Shown here: one piece after another, positions 8,456-17,753 of the stretch
Layout: every line of letters starts with the position of its first letter
Position numbering within the stretch: position 1 is the first letter of the stretch
DNA from: Fluviibacter phosphoraccumulans
Lineage (GTDB): Bacteria; Pseudomonadota; Gammaproteobacteria; Burkholderiales; Rhodocyclaceae
Direction of reading: 5' to 3'
Length of the DNA stretch: 64,000 nucleotides
NCBI RefSeq assembly: GCF_016110345.1
Contig: NZ_AP019011.1
Span: forward strand, 1 to 64,000
Made by a program: the position numbers and the translations under genes
The notes under the pieces: model-generated
What the model saw: the letters and a program-made list of their open reading frames with translations, nothing else
Database searches by the model: none
Told to the model about the DNA's origin: nothing

Positions 8456-9850
8456 ATGACGAGAAGATGTAAGCGCTCCGTGAAAAACTACGAATTCAAC
8501 GATGTTTTTGATTGTGTAGACATACCGGTTTTTATCCATGGCAAGGACTTTCGGTTAATTTACGCGAATCAAGCCTATCTCTCGATTGCCAACACGGATG
8601 AATCAGAGGCTCTGGGTAAGCTGTATTGGGAGGTTTTCCCTAAACAAGAAACACCGCCAGAGTCGTGTTACGCAGCAACGCTGTCAAAAAGTGCCAAGAG
8701 TTCTCGGGATGAATTGTCCGTTAAGGATCGGGTTTATCTGTCCATGGGCTTTATCAAGCGGGATGATGGTGGCGATGTTGTTTTCGCAATCCAATCCATA
8801 CATGACATCACAGAACAGAAGCGTGTGATGCACTTGTTGCAGTCAGCGGCTGAGCAAGAAACGGCGTTGTTTGAACTTTCGCCTGATGCAATCATGATGC
8901 TTGATGAGCACGGCTTTACGGACTGCAATCCAGCAACGTTGAGAATATTTGGGTGCGGTAGCAAGGAACAATTTGTAGGCTACCATCCGTCGCACTTTTC
9001 ACCTGCGAAACAGCCGAACGGTGAGGATTCTTTTAACCTGGCAAATTCAAAGATTAAACAAGCGTTAAAGAATGGCAACAACGCCTTTGAATGGCGCCAC
9101 AATAGGCTGGATGGCAGCGAATTTGACGCAGAGGTTTTGCTTGTAGCATTCACCCAAGATGGGCGACTAATTCTGCAGGCCACGGTAAGAGATATCTCTC
9201 AACGCAAAGAGGCCGAGCGTAAAGTCGAATCGACCGTTGAGAAACTGAATCTAGCGCTTGAAGGCATAGTAAGAGCGGTCTCAAAAACCATGGGTTTCCG
9301 AGACCAATACACGACACTGCATCAGAAACGCGTTGCGGACATTTCATGCGCAATCGCGGAGCGCCTTGGTTGGCCTGAAGAACGCATCAAAGGGTTGAAA
9401 TTAGCTGCGCTGATACATGACATCGGAAAAATCAGCACGCCTACGGACATACTGACCAAGCCTGCAAAGCTCAGCCATGCAGAGTTGGAGCTCGTTAGAG
9501 AACACGCCGAAATTGGCTATCAAATCCTAAAGGAATTTGAATTCCCGTGGGATATCGCAGAAATGGTGCGCCAGCATCATGAGCGCCTGGATGGTTCCGG
9601 CTATCCACAAGGTTTAAAAGGCGATGCCATTTTGCCAGAAGCAAAGATTATTGCTGTGGCAGACACCATTGAATCGATGGCGGCACATCGGCCATATCGA
9701 CTATCAATGGGTTTAAGTGGTGCCCTTAACGAGGTGCGTACCGGGTCGGGCAAACTTTACGATGCTGAGATTGTTAATGCGGCGCTAGCGCTTTTTGATG
9801 GCGAAACTTCTTTGGAAGATTCGGAAGTGATCGGCTCCTCTGAGGTGTAG
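8456..9850 (+). CDS. PAS-PAS-HD-GYP protein, probable cyclic-di-GMP phosphodiesterase
   Basis: HD-GYP proteins hydrolyse cyclic-di-GMP. The 464-residue protein has two PAS domains (about residues 17-125 and 135-255; the second ends in the typical ATVRDISQRKEAE), a short coiled linker and an HD-GYP domain (about 265-450). The catalytic signatures are complete: HDIGK at 321-325 and HHERLDGSGYP at 374-384. There is no receiver or membrane segment, so the signal is probably intracellular and read by the PAS domains. The 3' end and flank of this gene have a decayed relative at 13.54 kb, which implies an old duplication. Confidence 0.92.
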   Translation: MTRRCKRSVKNYEFNDVFDCVDIPVFIHGKDFRLIYANQAYLSIANTDESEALGKLYWEVFPKQETPPESCYAATLSKSAKSSRDELSVKDRVYLSMGFIKRDDGGDVVFAIQSIHDITEQKRVMHLLQSAAEQETALFELSPDAIMMLDEHGFTDCNPATLRIFGCGSKEQFVGYHPSHFSPAKQPNGEDSFNLANSKIKQALKNGNNAFEWRHNRLDGSEFDAEVLLVAFTQDGRLILQATVRDISQRKEAERKVESTVEKLNLALEGIVRAVSKTMGFRDQYTTLHQKRVADISCAIAERLGWPEERIKGLKLAALIHDIGKISTPTDILTKPAKLSHAELELVREHAEIGYQILKEFEFPWDIAEMVRQHHERLDGSGYPQGLKGDAILPEAKIIAVADTIESMAAHRPYRLSMGLSGALNEVRTGSGKLYDAEIVNAALALFDGETSLEDSEVIGSSEV

Positions 9851-9957
9851 AACCTCACGGTACCGTGGCTACATCATCGGCTGGAAGAGCCTCTAATCGC
9901 CGGGGCAGTCCACGCGACCGGTTGGGCGCAACCAGCAGTCGTTGTTTAAAATAAACC

Positions 9958-11211
9958 ATGAAGACTATTATTTACTGGTTCAGAAATGATCTACGCCTTG
10001 AAGATAACCTAGGCTTTGCGCAAGCATGCAGTGATGCCGACTATCTGCTACCGGTTGTCATTCATGATCCTCAAACAACGTGTTTGACAGCGTGGGGCTT
10101 TGAGCGTGTTGGTCATCATCGACAGCAGTTTCTGAACGATGCGATCAAAGACCTCAAGTCACAGCTCCAGCAGGCTGGCTCAGCGCTCTGCGTGTTTCAT
10201 GGAAAGCCAGCGCAAATTTTTCTGGAATTGGCCAACAAGCTGGGCGATATCGTTGTCTACTGCCAGCAGATCGAGGCGCCTGAAGAAAAGGCTCAGATTA
10301 AAGAAATACAGGACTCGGGTATCTTGGTTAAAGACTTCTGGCAGTCCAGTATGCTGGATCCAGCGGATCTGCCCTTTGCATTAGACTGCATGCCGGATGT
10401 CTTTACCACGTTTCGACAGCGTATCGAGGCTGCAAAATTAAAGTACGCCATGCCCATTGGCGTGCCGAAACAAATACCTCGTTTGCCAACTGGCATGCGT
10501 GATGTGGCACTTGCGGATGCAGAGCCACTCAATACAACAGCGGTATATTTTGAGGGCGGTGAATCTAAAGCGCGCCAGCACATCGAGCAATACTTTGAAC
10601 GTCGACTACCAGACACCTACAAACAAACGCGTAATCAGTTAATGGGGAAAGACTACTCTAGTAAGTTTTCACCATGGTTAGCGCTTGGCTGTTGTTCAGC
10701 GAGATCCATCGCGCATCGCCTAGCATCTTATGAGCAGCAACACGGTGCCAACGATGGGACTTACTGGCTATGGTTTGAACTGCTATGGCGGGACTACTTC
10801 GAATTCTTGCCATTTAAATATGGCGCTAGACTTTTTTACGCGAAGGGTCTTTCGGATAAACCAATAAGCCCCACCAATCCGCGTCTATTTAATCAATGGG
10901 CCAGCGGTCAGACCCCAGATGCATTCATTAATGCAGGGATGACAGAGCTATCTCAGACGGGGTTTCTGTCAAACCGCATGCGTCAGATCGTCGCTAGCTA
11001 CTGGATCTACGACATGGGCGGCGATTGGCGTGCAGGTGCGGCGTGGTTTGAATCGCAGTTGATTGATTACGATGTCTATAGCAACCAGGGTAACTGGCTC
11101 TACATTGCCGGGCGAGGCACAGATCCGAGAGGAGGCCGACCTTTTAATGTAGCTAAGCAAGCGCGTGAGCATGACCCGAATGAGACCTACCGTAAAAAGT
11201 GGCTGGAGTAG
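9958..11211 (+). CDS. DASH-type cryptochrome / DNA photolyase
   Basis: Photolyase-family flavoproteins of the DASH group repair single-stranded or looped cyclobutane pyrimidine dimers using light. The 417-residue protein has the N-terminal photolyase alpha/beta domain (YWFRNDLRLEDN) and the C-terminal FAD domain. Family landmarks are TYKQTRNQLMGKDYSSKFSP, LALGCCSAR, FELLWRDYFEF, FLSNRMRQ and GTDPRGGRPFN; the last is close to the DASH form rather than class I. The gene is monocistronic with no strong ribosome site visible. It converges on the exonuclease gene and fits the stress theme set by katG. Confidence 0.92.
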   Translation: MKTIIYWFRNDLRLEDNLGFAQACSDADYLLPVVIHDPQTTCLTAWGFERVGHHRQQFLNDAIKDLKSQLQQAGSALCVFHGKPAQIFLELANKLGDIVVYCQQIEAPEEKAQIKEIQDSGILVKDFWQSSMLDPADLPFALDCMPDVFTTFRQRIEAAKLKYAMPIGVPKQIPRLPTGMRDVALADAEPLNTTAVYFEGGESKARQHIEQYFERRLPDTYKQTRNQLMGKDYSSKFSPWLALGCCSARSIAHRLASYEQQHGANDGTYWLWFELLWRDYFEFLPFKYGARLFYAKGLSDKPISPTNPRLFNQWASGQTPDAFINAGMTELSQTGFLSNRMRQIVASYWIYDMGGDWRAGAAWFESQLIDYDVYSNQGNWLYIAGRGTDPRGGRPFNVAKQAREHDPNETYRKKWLE

Positions 11212-11256
11212 CTCAACGCTCAGTGTAAAGGAGTGAATGCCCCTGAGGTCGATCAG

Positions 11257-12615
11257 CTAGTTAGCAATCTGGCGAAGCTTTCCCTCGAGTCTGCTCAGAA
11301 TTTTATAGGTATCTTTATCAAATTGTGCCGCGTGGCCGTCAAGCAGTTGCCAAATCTCTTCTTCGCTGCGGGCACTACCAAGATAAGCCCAGTTCTCGAT
11401 CAACAGCATTTCTTCGCCTTCTTTTAGATAGGCAGGGCCATCGAAGGGCCAGGTTTTTAGTTTGAGTTTGCCCAAACCAGACAGCAGCCGCGTGTCGTGA
11501 GCCAGCCGTATCTCATCACCGATACACGCCCCGCGACACTTTTTTAACTGACGGCCAAAGCAGGGTGATCCTGGCTTCACCTTTTCTAGCCCGATGATGG
11601 CTTTACATAGGCTGTGTTCTTCCGCGATCTCGGTGAGTGCCTTTAAGGCTTCGCGCTTACTCTTGAACAATCCATAAAGATTGGATGTTGTCGAAAAATC
11701 CAGGTCGTTGGCGTAGGCAACATGGACCTGTAAGCCCTCTGTTGCTTCTTTGAGCTGGATTGAGCACAGCTCGTTATTGCGTCGTAACTGGCGGTTATGC
11801 GTCGGTTGCAGTTTCTTAACCAGTGCCGCCTCTTTGAGTAATGCCCCAATCTCGCCACCCGTCCTGATGTACTCAATCCGGCGAACCTGCTGTGACAGAC
11901 TCATTTCCTTGGCTGATGTCACATCGGCTGTGAAATGAGACATGACCCGTTGACGTATATTCACCGACTTCCCCACATATAAGGGCAGGTCGCTTTCACC
12001 GTAAAAGAGATAAACGCCCGGCGATTCGGGTAAGCCATCGATCATCGTCAGATCAATGTGCGTCGGAGTACTCGGTCGACCCAGCAAGGCTTTGACGGCT
12101 GACTGAATGGCTTCCTGTGGGATCGTGGCTTGGACCTTGTTCCAGAACTGATGAATCAGCTGGGCGTCTGCCAATGCGCGGTGGCGTCCTGAAACTTGAA
12201 GGCCGTGGCGTTCGATCAGGGTATCCAGATTGTGCTTGGGGTGCCCGGGGTAGAGGCGTCGCGAGAGCTTCACAGTACATAGCGTCTTGGCGCTGAAATC
12301 AATCCCTTCGCGTAGGAAGGATTGTTTCAGGAAGGCATAGTCGAATCGAGCGTTGTGGGCGACAAAAATCCGGCCTTCCAACATCTTGTAAACCCGACTG
12401 GCCAAATCACAAAAGCGGGGGGCATCTGAAACCATCTCATTACTGATGCCGGTCAGGCTTTCTATAAACCCCGAGATGCGTGTTTCCGGGTTGACCAGTG
12501 AGCTCCACTCTTGAACGCCTGAATCATCAACCAGAATGATGCCGATTTCGGTGATGCGATCCTGTGACGCCGTAGCACCGGTAGTCTCTAGGTCGACAAA
12601 AGCAAGTGGTTGCAT
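11257..12615 (-). CDS. DnaQ-like 3'-5' exonuclease fused to a GIY-YIG nuclease
   Basis: The 452-residue protein joins two nuclease domains. Residues 1-165 are a DEDDh exonuclease (FVDLETTG at 6-13, HNARFD at 87-92, HRALAD at 145-150). Residues about 193-280 are a GIY-YIG domain of UvrC/Cho type (GVYLFYG at 200, LYVGKS at 212, and a later glutamate in a KEAALVKK helix). The remaining C-terminal part has cysteines (SPCFGRQLKKCRGACIG) like Cho-type proteins. Such fusions are known in several bacterial groups and are annotated either as DNA polymerase III epsilon-like or as Cho-like. A repair role is inferred. The final residues are only 45 bases from the cryptochrome stop. Confidence 0.88.
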   Translation of the reverse strand: MQPLAFVDLETTGATASQDRITEIGIILVDDSGVQEWSSLVNPETRISGFIESLTGISNEMVSDAPRFCDLASRVYKMLEGRIFVAHNARFDYAFLKQSFLREGIDFSAKTLCTVKLSRRLYPGHPKHNLDTLIERHGLQVSGRHRALADAQLIHQFWNKVQATIPQEAIQSAVKALLGRPSTPTHIDLTMIDGLPESPGVYLFYGESDLPLYVGKSVNIRQRVMSHFTADVTSAKEMSLSQQVRRIEYIRTGGEIGALLKEAALVKKLQPTHNRQLRRNNELCSIQLKEATEGLQVHVAYANDLDFSTTSNLYGLFKSKREALKALTEIAEEHSLCKAIIGLEKVKPGSPCFGRQLKKCRGACIGDEIRLAHDTRLLSGLGKLKLKTWPFDGPAYLKEGEEMLLIENWAYLGSARSEEEIWQLLDGHAAQFDKDTYKILSRLEGKLRQIAN

Positions 12616-12616
12616 C

Positions 12617-12736
12617 TTAGGACTTCAATTCTTTATCGAAATGCACTGCCAACCAGACGGTGGGCTGATTTTTAGCGGTAGGAGCAACGTGATGTTTTCG
12701 TCCGGCAGGGATTAGCAAATGACCGCCGACAACCAG
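12617..12736 (-). pseudogene. Cupin-type gene remnant (C-terminal 39 codons)
   Basis: Reading the minus strand from 12736, 39 codons run to a TAA at 12617 with a cupin-like end: HLLIPAGRKHHVAPT followed by PTVWLAVHF. An in-frame TAG lies two codons upstream of the first family-like residue, and no start codon or first half of a cupin barrel is present. It sits between the glutathione peroxidase and the exonuclease genes as a decayed tail. Confidence 0.6.
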
Positions 12737-12764
12737 CCAGGGCTAGCGAGTGTTACTTCTGAGG

Positions 12765-13385
12765 TTATTGCGCGGCCTTTAGCATTGCTTCAATCGCTTC
12801 GGTCAGGGTCTTGCTTTCGGGGGCGATCTGGCTGCCAAAGCTCAGCACTTGGCGACCATCTCGGCTAATTAAATATTTGTGGAAGTTCCATCCCGGTGTA
12901 TCGCCGGTCAACTGCGCCAACTGCTTGAACAATGGGTTGGCACCCTTGCCGCGTACGCTGGATTTAGCGAACATCGGAAATTTGATGCTATAGGTGTTTC
13001 GGCAGAAGTCAGCAATTTTTTGATTGCTATCAGGCTCCTGTTGTCCAAAGTCGTTGGAAGGGAAGCCCAGAATGACCAGTCCCTGACCTTTGTAGCGTTC
13101 GTATAGCCGCTCTAACCCATCATACTGGCGGGTAAAACCGCAATAGCTGGCTGTGTTCACGACCAGGATGACCTGACCAGCATACTGGCAGAGTGATTGC
13201 GGCGACTCATCCTGAAGCCTTGGATAAGTCCCTTGAAGTAGTCCAGGACAGGCTTTGACGGATGCAGCGGAGGCCTTTGCAGATGTCATCTCGCTTCCTC
13301 GGGCGCTAGGCATGCCAATGGTCAGGGCGCACGAGGTCAACAAGGCGATGACGAGCAGTCTGGTAGTTGACGGGCGAAATCCCAT
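12765..13385 (-). CDS. Exported glutathione peroxidase-family protein
   Basis: Members of the GPx family reduce hydroperoxides with thiols, often thioredoxin in bacteria. The catalytic peptide NTASYCGFTRQYDGL has Cys in place of selenocysteine. GFPSNDFGQQEP supplies the glutamine, and the WNFHKYL segment supplies the tryptophan of the active site. An N-terminal signal-like segment (LLVIALLTSCALTIG) and a 35-residue spacer precede the domain, so the protein is probably periplasmic or anchored. ATG at 13385 is preferred over TTG at 13400. It is one of two peroxide-scavenging enzymes in the window, with katG. Confidence 0.88.
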   Translation of the reverse strand: MGFRPSTTRLLVIALLTSCALTIGMPSARGSEMTSAKASAASVKACPGLLQGTYPRLQDESPQSLCQYAGQVILVVNTASYCGFTRQYDGLERLYERYKGQGLVILGFPSNDFGQQEPDSNQKIADFCRNTYSIKFPMFAKSSVRGKGANPLFKQLAQLTGDTPGWNFHKYLISRDGRQVLSFGSQIAPESKTLTEAIEAMLKAAQ

Positions 13386-13530
13386 GTTCGTACTGGGCAA
13401 GGTTATTCAATACAAAGAAAATATGCCTTAAATTTACTATTGTCAATCATTTGTCCAAGACAAAATGGCCTGGTAGACCGCCTATGTGCATAGCCAGGCT
13501 CTTGCTGGGTTACGTCGGCAGTAGTCTCTC

Positions 13531-13620
13531 AATGTTGCAGAAGTGGTGCGTCAGCACCATGAGCGCCTCGATGGGCTCCGGCTCCTCTGCGGCGCAGAGC
13601 TCACGACACCGTGGCTACAT
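13531..13620 (+). pseudogene. HD-GYP gene remnant with internal deletion
   Basis: The plus strand encodes NVAEVVRQHHERLDG, matching residues 366-380 of the HD-GYP protein at 8456-9850. After one inserted base the sequence jumps straight into the 3' end and downstream flank of that gene (compare 9833-9873, ending in ACCGTGGCTACAT). The join falls at the pentamer CGGCT, present at both corresponding places of the intact gene. The remnant is therefore a duplicated copy that lost about 230 bases by microhomology deletion and then drifted. Confidence 0.75.
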
Positions 13621-13630
13621 TAAACTTCAG

Positions 13631-13666
13631 ACAACAAAAAACCGCCTCACGGGCGGTTTGTTGTTT
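13631..13666 (-). terminator. Rho-independent terminator of the autotransporter gene
   Basis: The stem AACCGCC/GGCGGTT with flanking AACAA/TTGTT pairing is followed on the minus strand by a run of six T. It lies 35 bases past the autotransporter stop. Confidence 0.8.
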
Positions 13667-13700
13667 CTTGTGAGTAGCGTGAACAACCCGGTCGTTGGAA

Positions 13701-16466
13701 TTAAAAACCGATACTGTATGTAGCGAGAGCCGTCGTTGTGTTCGTTGCAATAAACGGTTGCTGTTGCCATAGAACATTCATGCCAATTCGTTCATTCTTG
13801 CGAACATCGTAGTAGATGCCGGCAGATGCCGTTGCCATCGAATTTACATTGCCCGGCATTGCCACGCTGAACGACGTCAAACCTGGAATAGCGCTGGTGC
13901 CTTGATAGTTGCCCATCGAGTAGTTCAAATTCTGTTGAATACCAACACTGGCAGTTCCTTTTAGCTTTTCGGCTAACCACGCAGAAACGCCAAGGCCACC
14001 AACGGCTGAGAAGGTATTCTGAGCCATTGCGTTGTAGCTCAAAGGTGCTATGACAGTAGCGCTGCTGTTTTCTGTATAAGCACCATTGTTGATCTGAGTA
14101 TAACGTAGGCCAATGTAGGGAATAAGCTTCAGCTTGTCATCAACTGGTTGAGCATAGTTGACTTGCGCTTGGTAGGCTTGACCGCCAAATTGCGTATTGC
14201 CTTGCCCCGCTTCACTATAAGCTGTTGCCGTACGTGTGATCGATAGTTGGCTGGAGGCAAATGCAGCAGATGCCTGAACGCCTAAACCATTGCCGTTTTT
14301 GTTGAGGTTCCAATTGCCGAAGATGCCCCACATAGGGCTGGTCTTGCTTTGGCTGATGCCCGACGGTGAGGCAATGCTAGCGGATTGATCTGCAAAGCCG
14401 CCCACACGCAGGGTGTTCATGGGGCGATAGCCCACAATCACTAGACCCGATTGAGCATTGCCCGATGGGCCAGAGCCAGCGTATGTATAACGACCACCAA
14501 CACTGATGCAGAGATTATGTTCATTGTACTGATTACAGTCGTAGCTCAAGCCTGCTTGAAGCGCGGCTACTTGTTGGTTAATGACCGAGCTTAGCCCTTG
14601 AGCATTTTGCTGCACACTTTGTAACGTATAAACAGGTGATGGGCCATATACCCAGTAGGCATTGGTTGAATCATAGTCAATGTACGACACATTTTGCAGA
14701 TTAGTAGTGAGTGAGGAGAACTGCCCGTTAACGCCTCCGGTCCCGTTAACCAGAGCGATACGTTGGCCTAAGCGATAACTACCTGTGGCGGTAACGTTTA
14801 GCACCCCACCAAGATACGCCGTACCATTCACTTGTAATTTATCAGCAGCACTTGGTGAAACCCGCAAGCCCAAAGTACCAGTCGAGGTCTGAACAAATGT
14901 GCCGCTAATGGTATGAGTAACACCAGAACCTGCAGACGTAATTCCTAAAGAACCACTGTTTTCAAATCGTGCGTACGGACCAGCATTAATGTAGACCTGC
15001 CCATCAATAATACCGCTGCTGGTGTTCACAATGAGGCTGCCGTCAGCGGCAGACACGCCTGACCCTGTCGTCTGAATCGCATAGTTGCCATCGGTTGCGC
15101 GAAGCGTCCCATAGTTCAGAAGGGTGCCGAAGGTTCCTTGCATCAAGACCCCGCTGTTGCCGCTGCCACCAGAAACGCTGACCGTGCCATTGTTGGTAAT
15201 AACACCACCATATTCAGTTGTGGAACACCCTGCGTATCCACAAGCGCTCCCGCTTTCGATACCATTCCCGTTGGCAACTGTGATCGTACTGTTATTAATC
15301 ACATCCCACCCAGCTCCCAGCAAAGTAGTGGTTGAGGCAGTGGAGTTTTTCTTTGGGTCGTAGATGGGGGTGTTAACACCCGCATAATTGATACTTCCTA
15401 TATCTGCCTGATAGGCGATGGTTTGTCCGGTGCTGTTGACATAAACCCCAATCACCTTGCCTTGATACATAGAGTTGGCAGAAGTAAGGTTGCTCACTAC
15501 CTTGATCTCTGTCCAAGTGATTGTTGGTTGTCCAGTAGTTAAATCGATAGTGTTTAGATCAACGGTCGCAACATAGGCCTTAACATGATTGCCCTGCCCA
15601 TCAACCGCATCTGCAACCAAGTTGTATACGCCAGGCTTGCCGGCACTGGTGATCCCTTCGAAGTGCGTGACTAGGGACAGATCAGGTGATGAGAAGGTGT
15701 AGACTTTGTCATTGGATTTGTTGTAGATGTAGGCGTATGTTCCAGTGCTGCTGTTGTAAGTCCCTGTATATCCGCCAGATATGAGGTTGTTATAAACCCC
15801 ATATGCGGTGTTGCTGGCAACAGAAGTAATCTGCTTTCCGCTATCAAAGGATTTGCCTACAAACGGCACTGACGAATATGTGCCACTAGGGATGTCATAA
15901 ACAAAAGAATTTCCAGTGATTAGTTGCGTGTCATAGTTGCCAACCACGGTATTCCCAAAAGTGCTGTGAGCAATGGTGTTGAGAATGGGGTTGCCACCTG
16001 CCAGGCTTGTCGGCAGCAGCTGAGTGGTGGTGCCGGTGACGCCGTCTACAAGATAGCCTAGATCACCGGTTGCGCCGCTGCCCGATGTAGTCGTTTTGTA
16101 ACTGCCAACCACCCTTAATATGCCACTTGTAGAACCAAAGCTCGGTCCGTAGGGCGTGCTGGATATCGCACCCGGGAAATTAGAGCCATTCGATGTGTAC
16201 GTCGGAAAAGGAACTTGCGTTACGTTAGACAGTGTGGACTGAAATAGCAATCCACCGGTATTTCCGCCGCTACCTGTTATTGAGTAATTTCCTGTGATAT
16301 TTCTATCTCGGATCCCGGTTACCGTGGTGATATTGCTATCACCCTGTTGAAAACTCTCAAAGCCTGCAACGTTTGACAGATCAATTGTTATCGCAGAAGA
16401 AGGTGGAGAAAAGGCCAGGGCTATGGCAGATACAATTATCGAGCGGGCAAAGGCGGTGTTTTGCAT
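13701..16466 (-). CDS. Autotransporter (type V secretion) outer-membrane protein
   Basis: The 921-residue protein has a signal peptide (IIVSAIALAFSPPSSA), a long passenger and a C-terminal autotransporter beta-barrel of about 280 residues that ends in YSIGF, with the terminal phenylalanine used for outer-membrane insertion. Residues about 40-380 form a repetitive beta-rich region with recurring GNTVVGNYD- and GVYNL-like units. Residues about 400-560 contain the GGVITNNGTVSV and GTLLNYGTL type repeats seen in passenger beta-helices. Passenger function (adhesion or other) cannot be read. It is monocistronic, with about 275 AT-rich bases upstream and its own terminator. Confidence 0.9.
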   Translation of the reverse strand: MQNTAFARSIIVSAIALAFSPPSSAITIDLSNVAGFESFQQGDSNITTVTGIRDRNITGNYSITGSGGNTGGLLFQSTLSNVTQVPFPTYTSNGSNFPGAISSTPYGPSFGSTSGILRVVGSYKTTTSGSGATGDLGYLVDGVTGTTTQLLPTSLAGGNPILNTIAHSTFGNTVVGNYDTQLITGNSFVYDIPSGTYSSVPFVGKSFDSGKQITSVASNTAYGVYNNLISGGYTGTYNSSTGTYAYIYNKSNDKVYTFSSPDLSLVTHFEGITSAGKPGVYNLVADAVDGQGNHVKAYVATVDLNTIDLTTGQPTITWTEIKVVSNLTSANSMYQGKVIGVYVNSTGQTIAYQADIGSINYAGVNTPIYDPKKNSTASTTTLLGAGWDVINNSTITVANGNGIESGSACGYAGCSTTEYGGVITNNGTVSVSGGSGNSGVLMQGTFGTLLNYGTLRATDGNYAIQTTGSGVSAADGSLIVNTSSGIIDGQVYINAGPYARFENSGSLGITSAGSGVTHTISGTFVQTSTGTLGLRVSPSAADKLQVNGTAYLGGVLNVTATGSYRLGQRIALVNGTGGVNGQFSSLTTNLQNVSYIDYDSTNAYWVYGPSPVYTLQSVQQNAQGLSSVINQQVAALQAGLSYDCNQYNEHNLCISVGGRYTYAGSGPSGNAQSGLVIVGYRPMNTLRVGGFADQSASIASPSGISQSKTSPMWGIFGNWNLNKNGNGLGVQASAAFASSQLSITRTATAYSEAGQGNTQFGGQAYQAQVNYAQPVDDKLKLIPYIGLRYTQINNGAYTENSSATVIAPLSYNAMAQNTFSAVGGLGVSAWLAEKLKGTASVGIQQNLNYSMGNYQGTSAIPGLTSFSVAMPGNVNSMATASAGIYYDVRKNERIGMNVLWQQQPFIATNTTTALATYSIGF

Positions 16467-16742
16467 AAAATCGTTTGAAATAAAGAATTAATTGTTAAAT
16501 GCGAAATGCATGGAGGGCGACTAAGGTAAATATTAACCGTAAAAACTATTGCCTTCAAAAAACAATAGGCAGAGCCATTAAATATAATAGCGAAGGGCGC
16601 GCATTATCTTTATGAATGGGTTTGTCTGACTATAGTGCGGCGCTACAGTTTTGTGTGCGCAGATTTGTAACAGTGTGTAATAGTTCTATGAATATAACGG
16701 CTCACAGAAAATCTATTTAGGCCGTAGTTTGAATTCGAAATA
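16467..16742. other. AT-rich intergenic region upstream of the autotransporter
   Basis: These 276 bases separate the autotransporter start from the stop of the alpha/beta hydrolase gene, both on the minus strand. The region is richer in A+T than its surroundings and should hold the autotransporter promoter. I see no RNA gene, strong inverted repeat or open frame in it. Confidence 0.4.
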
Positions 16743-17498
16743 TTATGGCAGGGTCAGAAATTTTCCCAACAGTTCCAAGCATTTTTGGTACTCAGAGACA
16801 CTGAGGTTGTCGTAGCCATGGTCTGCTTGAATAGGAACAACGCTAATACTTGACGAGAGTTTGTAACGTTTCGAATCTTGTGCCGATCCGTACTCATCCT
16901 GATCGCCTTGGATTATGAGAAATGGCTTGATCATTTTTTTCAGGTGAGCAGTGCGACTGGGTTCCTCATCTTGATCCGGGTGTTTTAATGGATAACCAAA
17001 ACAAACCAATTTTGTTACGGAATCTTCTGCTTCAGCCAAGGACGACACAATGCCACCAGCAGAGTGGGAAAATAAATAGATTCTTCTAGCTGGGAAATGG
17101 CGAAGGAATTTTCTTAAATCATTCGCAATGCGCTGATTTGAATTCTTAAAAACCGTCAGGAAATAGCCCCATCGCGTTGGGTGTGCAAGTAGCACAAAGA
17201 TTTTGATTGTTTTTCGTAATAAATTCCCGATTAAGAAATTGTGTTTGCAAAACTTGGAAACTCTCGAACCCCAAAGGCGTTCGAACTTATCCTCGAGCAG
17301 TTTTGCGGTTTGGGTTTGTCGGTTTTCAAACCAGCAAACGGAATGCCCAGACGCGTGCAGCGCTTTGACAAGGGCATCTAGGGATTCAGAAGATTTCTTG
17401 TAGTTGCTACGCCCGATTACAACAATCAGCGAAAGATCGTTAAGTGAGCCAAGGTAGCCTAGCGTCATGCCGTCTATCGATTTATGTTTGACGAGCAT
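16743..17498 (-). CDS. Alpha/beta-hydrolase-fold protein (dienelactone hydrolase/KANL3-like)
   Basis: The predicted 251-residue protein shows a serine-hydrolase nucleophile elbow in YLFSHSAGGIVSS. A later FLIIQGDQDEYG could supply the acid, and ADHGYDN the histidine. This arrangement resembles small dienelactone hydrolase or KANL3/Tex30-type hydrolases, but the substrate is unknown. The start is uncertain: a TTG at 17564 is possible but lies in the T run of the tRNA terminator, so the ATG at 17498 is used. The gene has lower G+C than the housekeeping genes, which may indicate transfer. Confidence 0.65.
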   Translation of the reverse strand: MLVKHKSIDGMTLGYLGSLNDLSLIVVIGRSNYKKSSESLDALVKALHASGHSVCWFENRQTQTAKLLEDKFERLWGSRVSKFCKHNFLIGNLLRKTIKIFVLLAHPTRWGYFLTVFKNSNQRIANDLRKFLRHFPARRIYLFSHSAGGIVSSLAEAEDSVTKLVCFGYPLKHPDQDEEPSRTAHLKKMIKPFLIIQGDQDEYGSAQDSKRYKLSSSISVVPIQADHGYDNLSVSEYQKCLELLGKFLTLP

Positions 17499-17570
17499 TC
17501 TTAGGATTCTTGTGCTTAGTGGCAATTCATAACTTCGGTGGCCGTCTAAGTTATAGCTCCACAAACAAAA

Positions 17571-17600
17571 AAACCACTAAAGATTGGACCTTAGTGGTTT
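17571..17600 (-). terminator. Terminator of the tRNA-Lys pair
   Basis: A 10-bp perfect stem (17571-17580 with 17591-17600) and a 10-base loop are followed on the minus strand by seven T. It lies about 55 bases past the second tRNA-Lys. Confidence 0.85.
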
Positions 17601-17654
17601 AGATGTTTTTGCTACAACTTAGCCTAGCGGGACACCGCTCCCAACTAAGGGGGG

Positions 17655-17730
17655 TGGTGGGTCGTGAGTGACTCGAACACTCGACCTACGGATTAAGAGT
17701 CCGCTGCTCTACCAACTGAGCTAACGACCC
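17655..17730 (-). tRNA. tRNA-Lys (anticodon CTT)
   Basis: The 76-base cloverleaf has a GGGTCGT/ACGACCC acceptor stem, discriminator A and an encoded CCA. The anticodon loop reads CTCTTAA, giving CTT for lysine. It follows the second lysine tRNA after 23 bases and shares nearly all of its D and anticodon arms. Confidence 0.95.
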
Positions 17731-17753
17731 ATCTGGGCGGAAATTGTAACACT

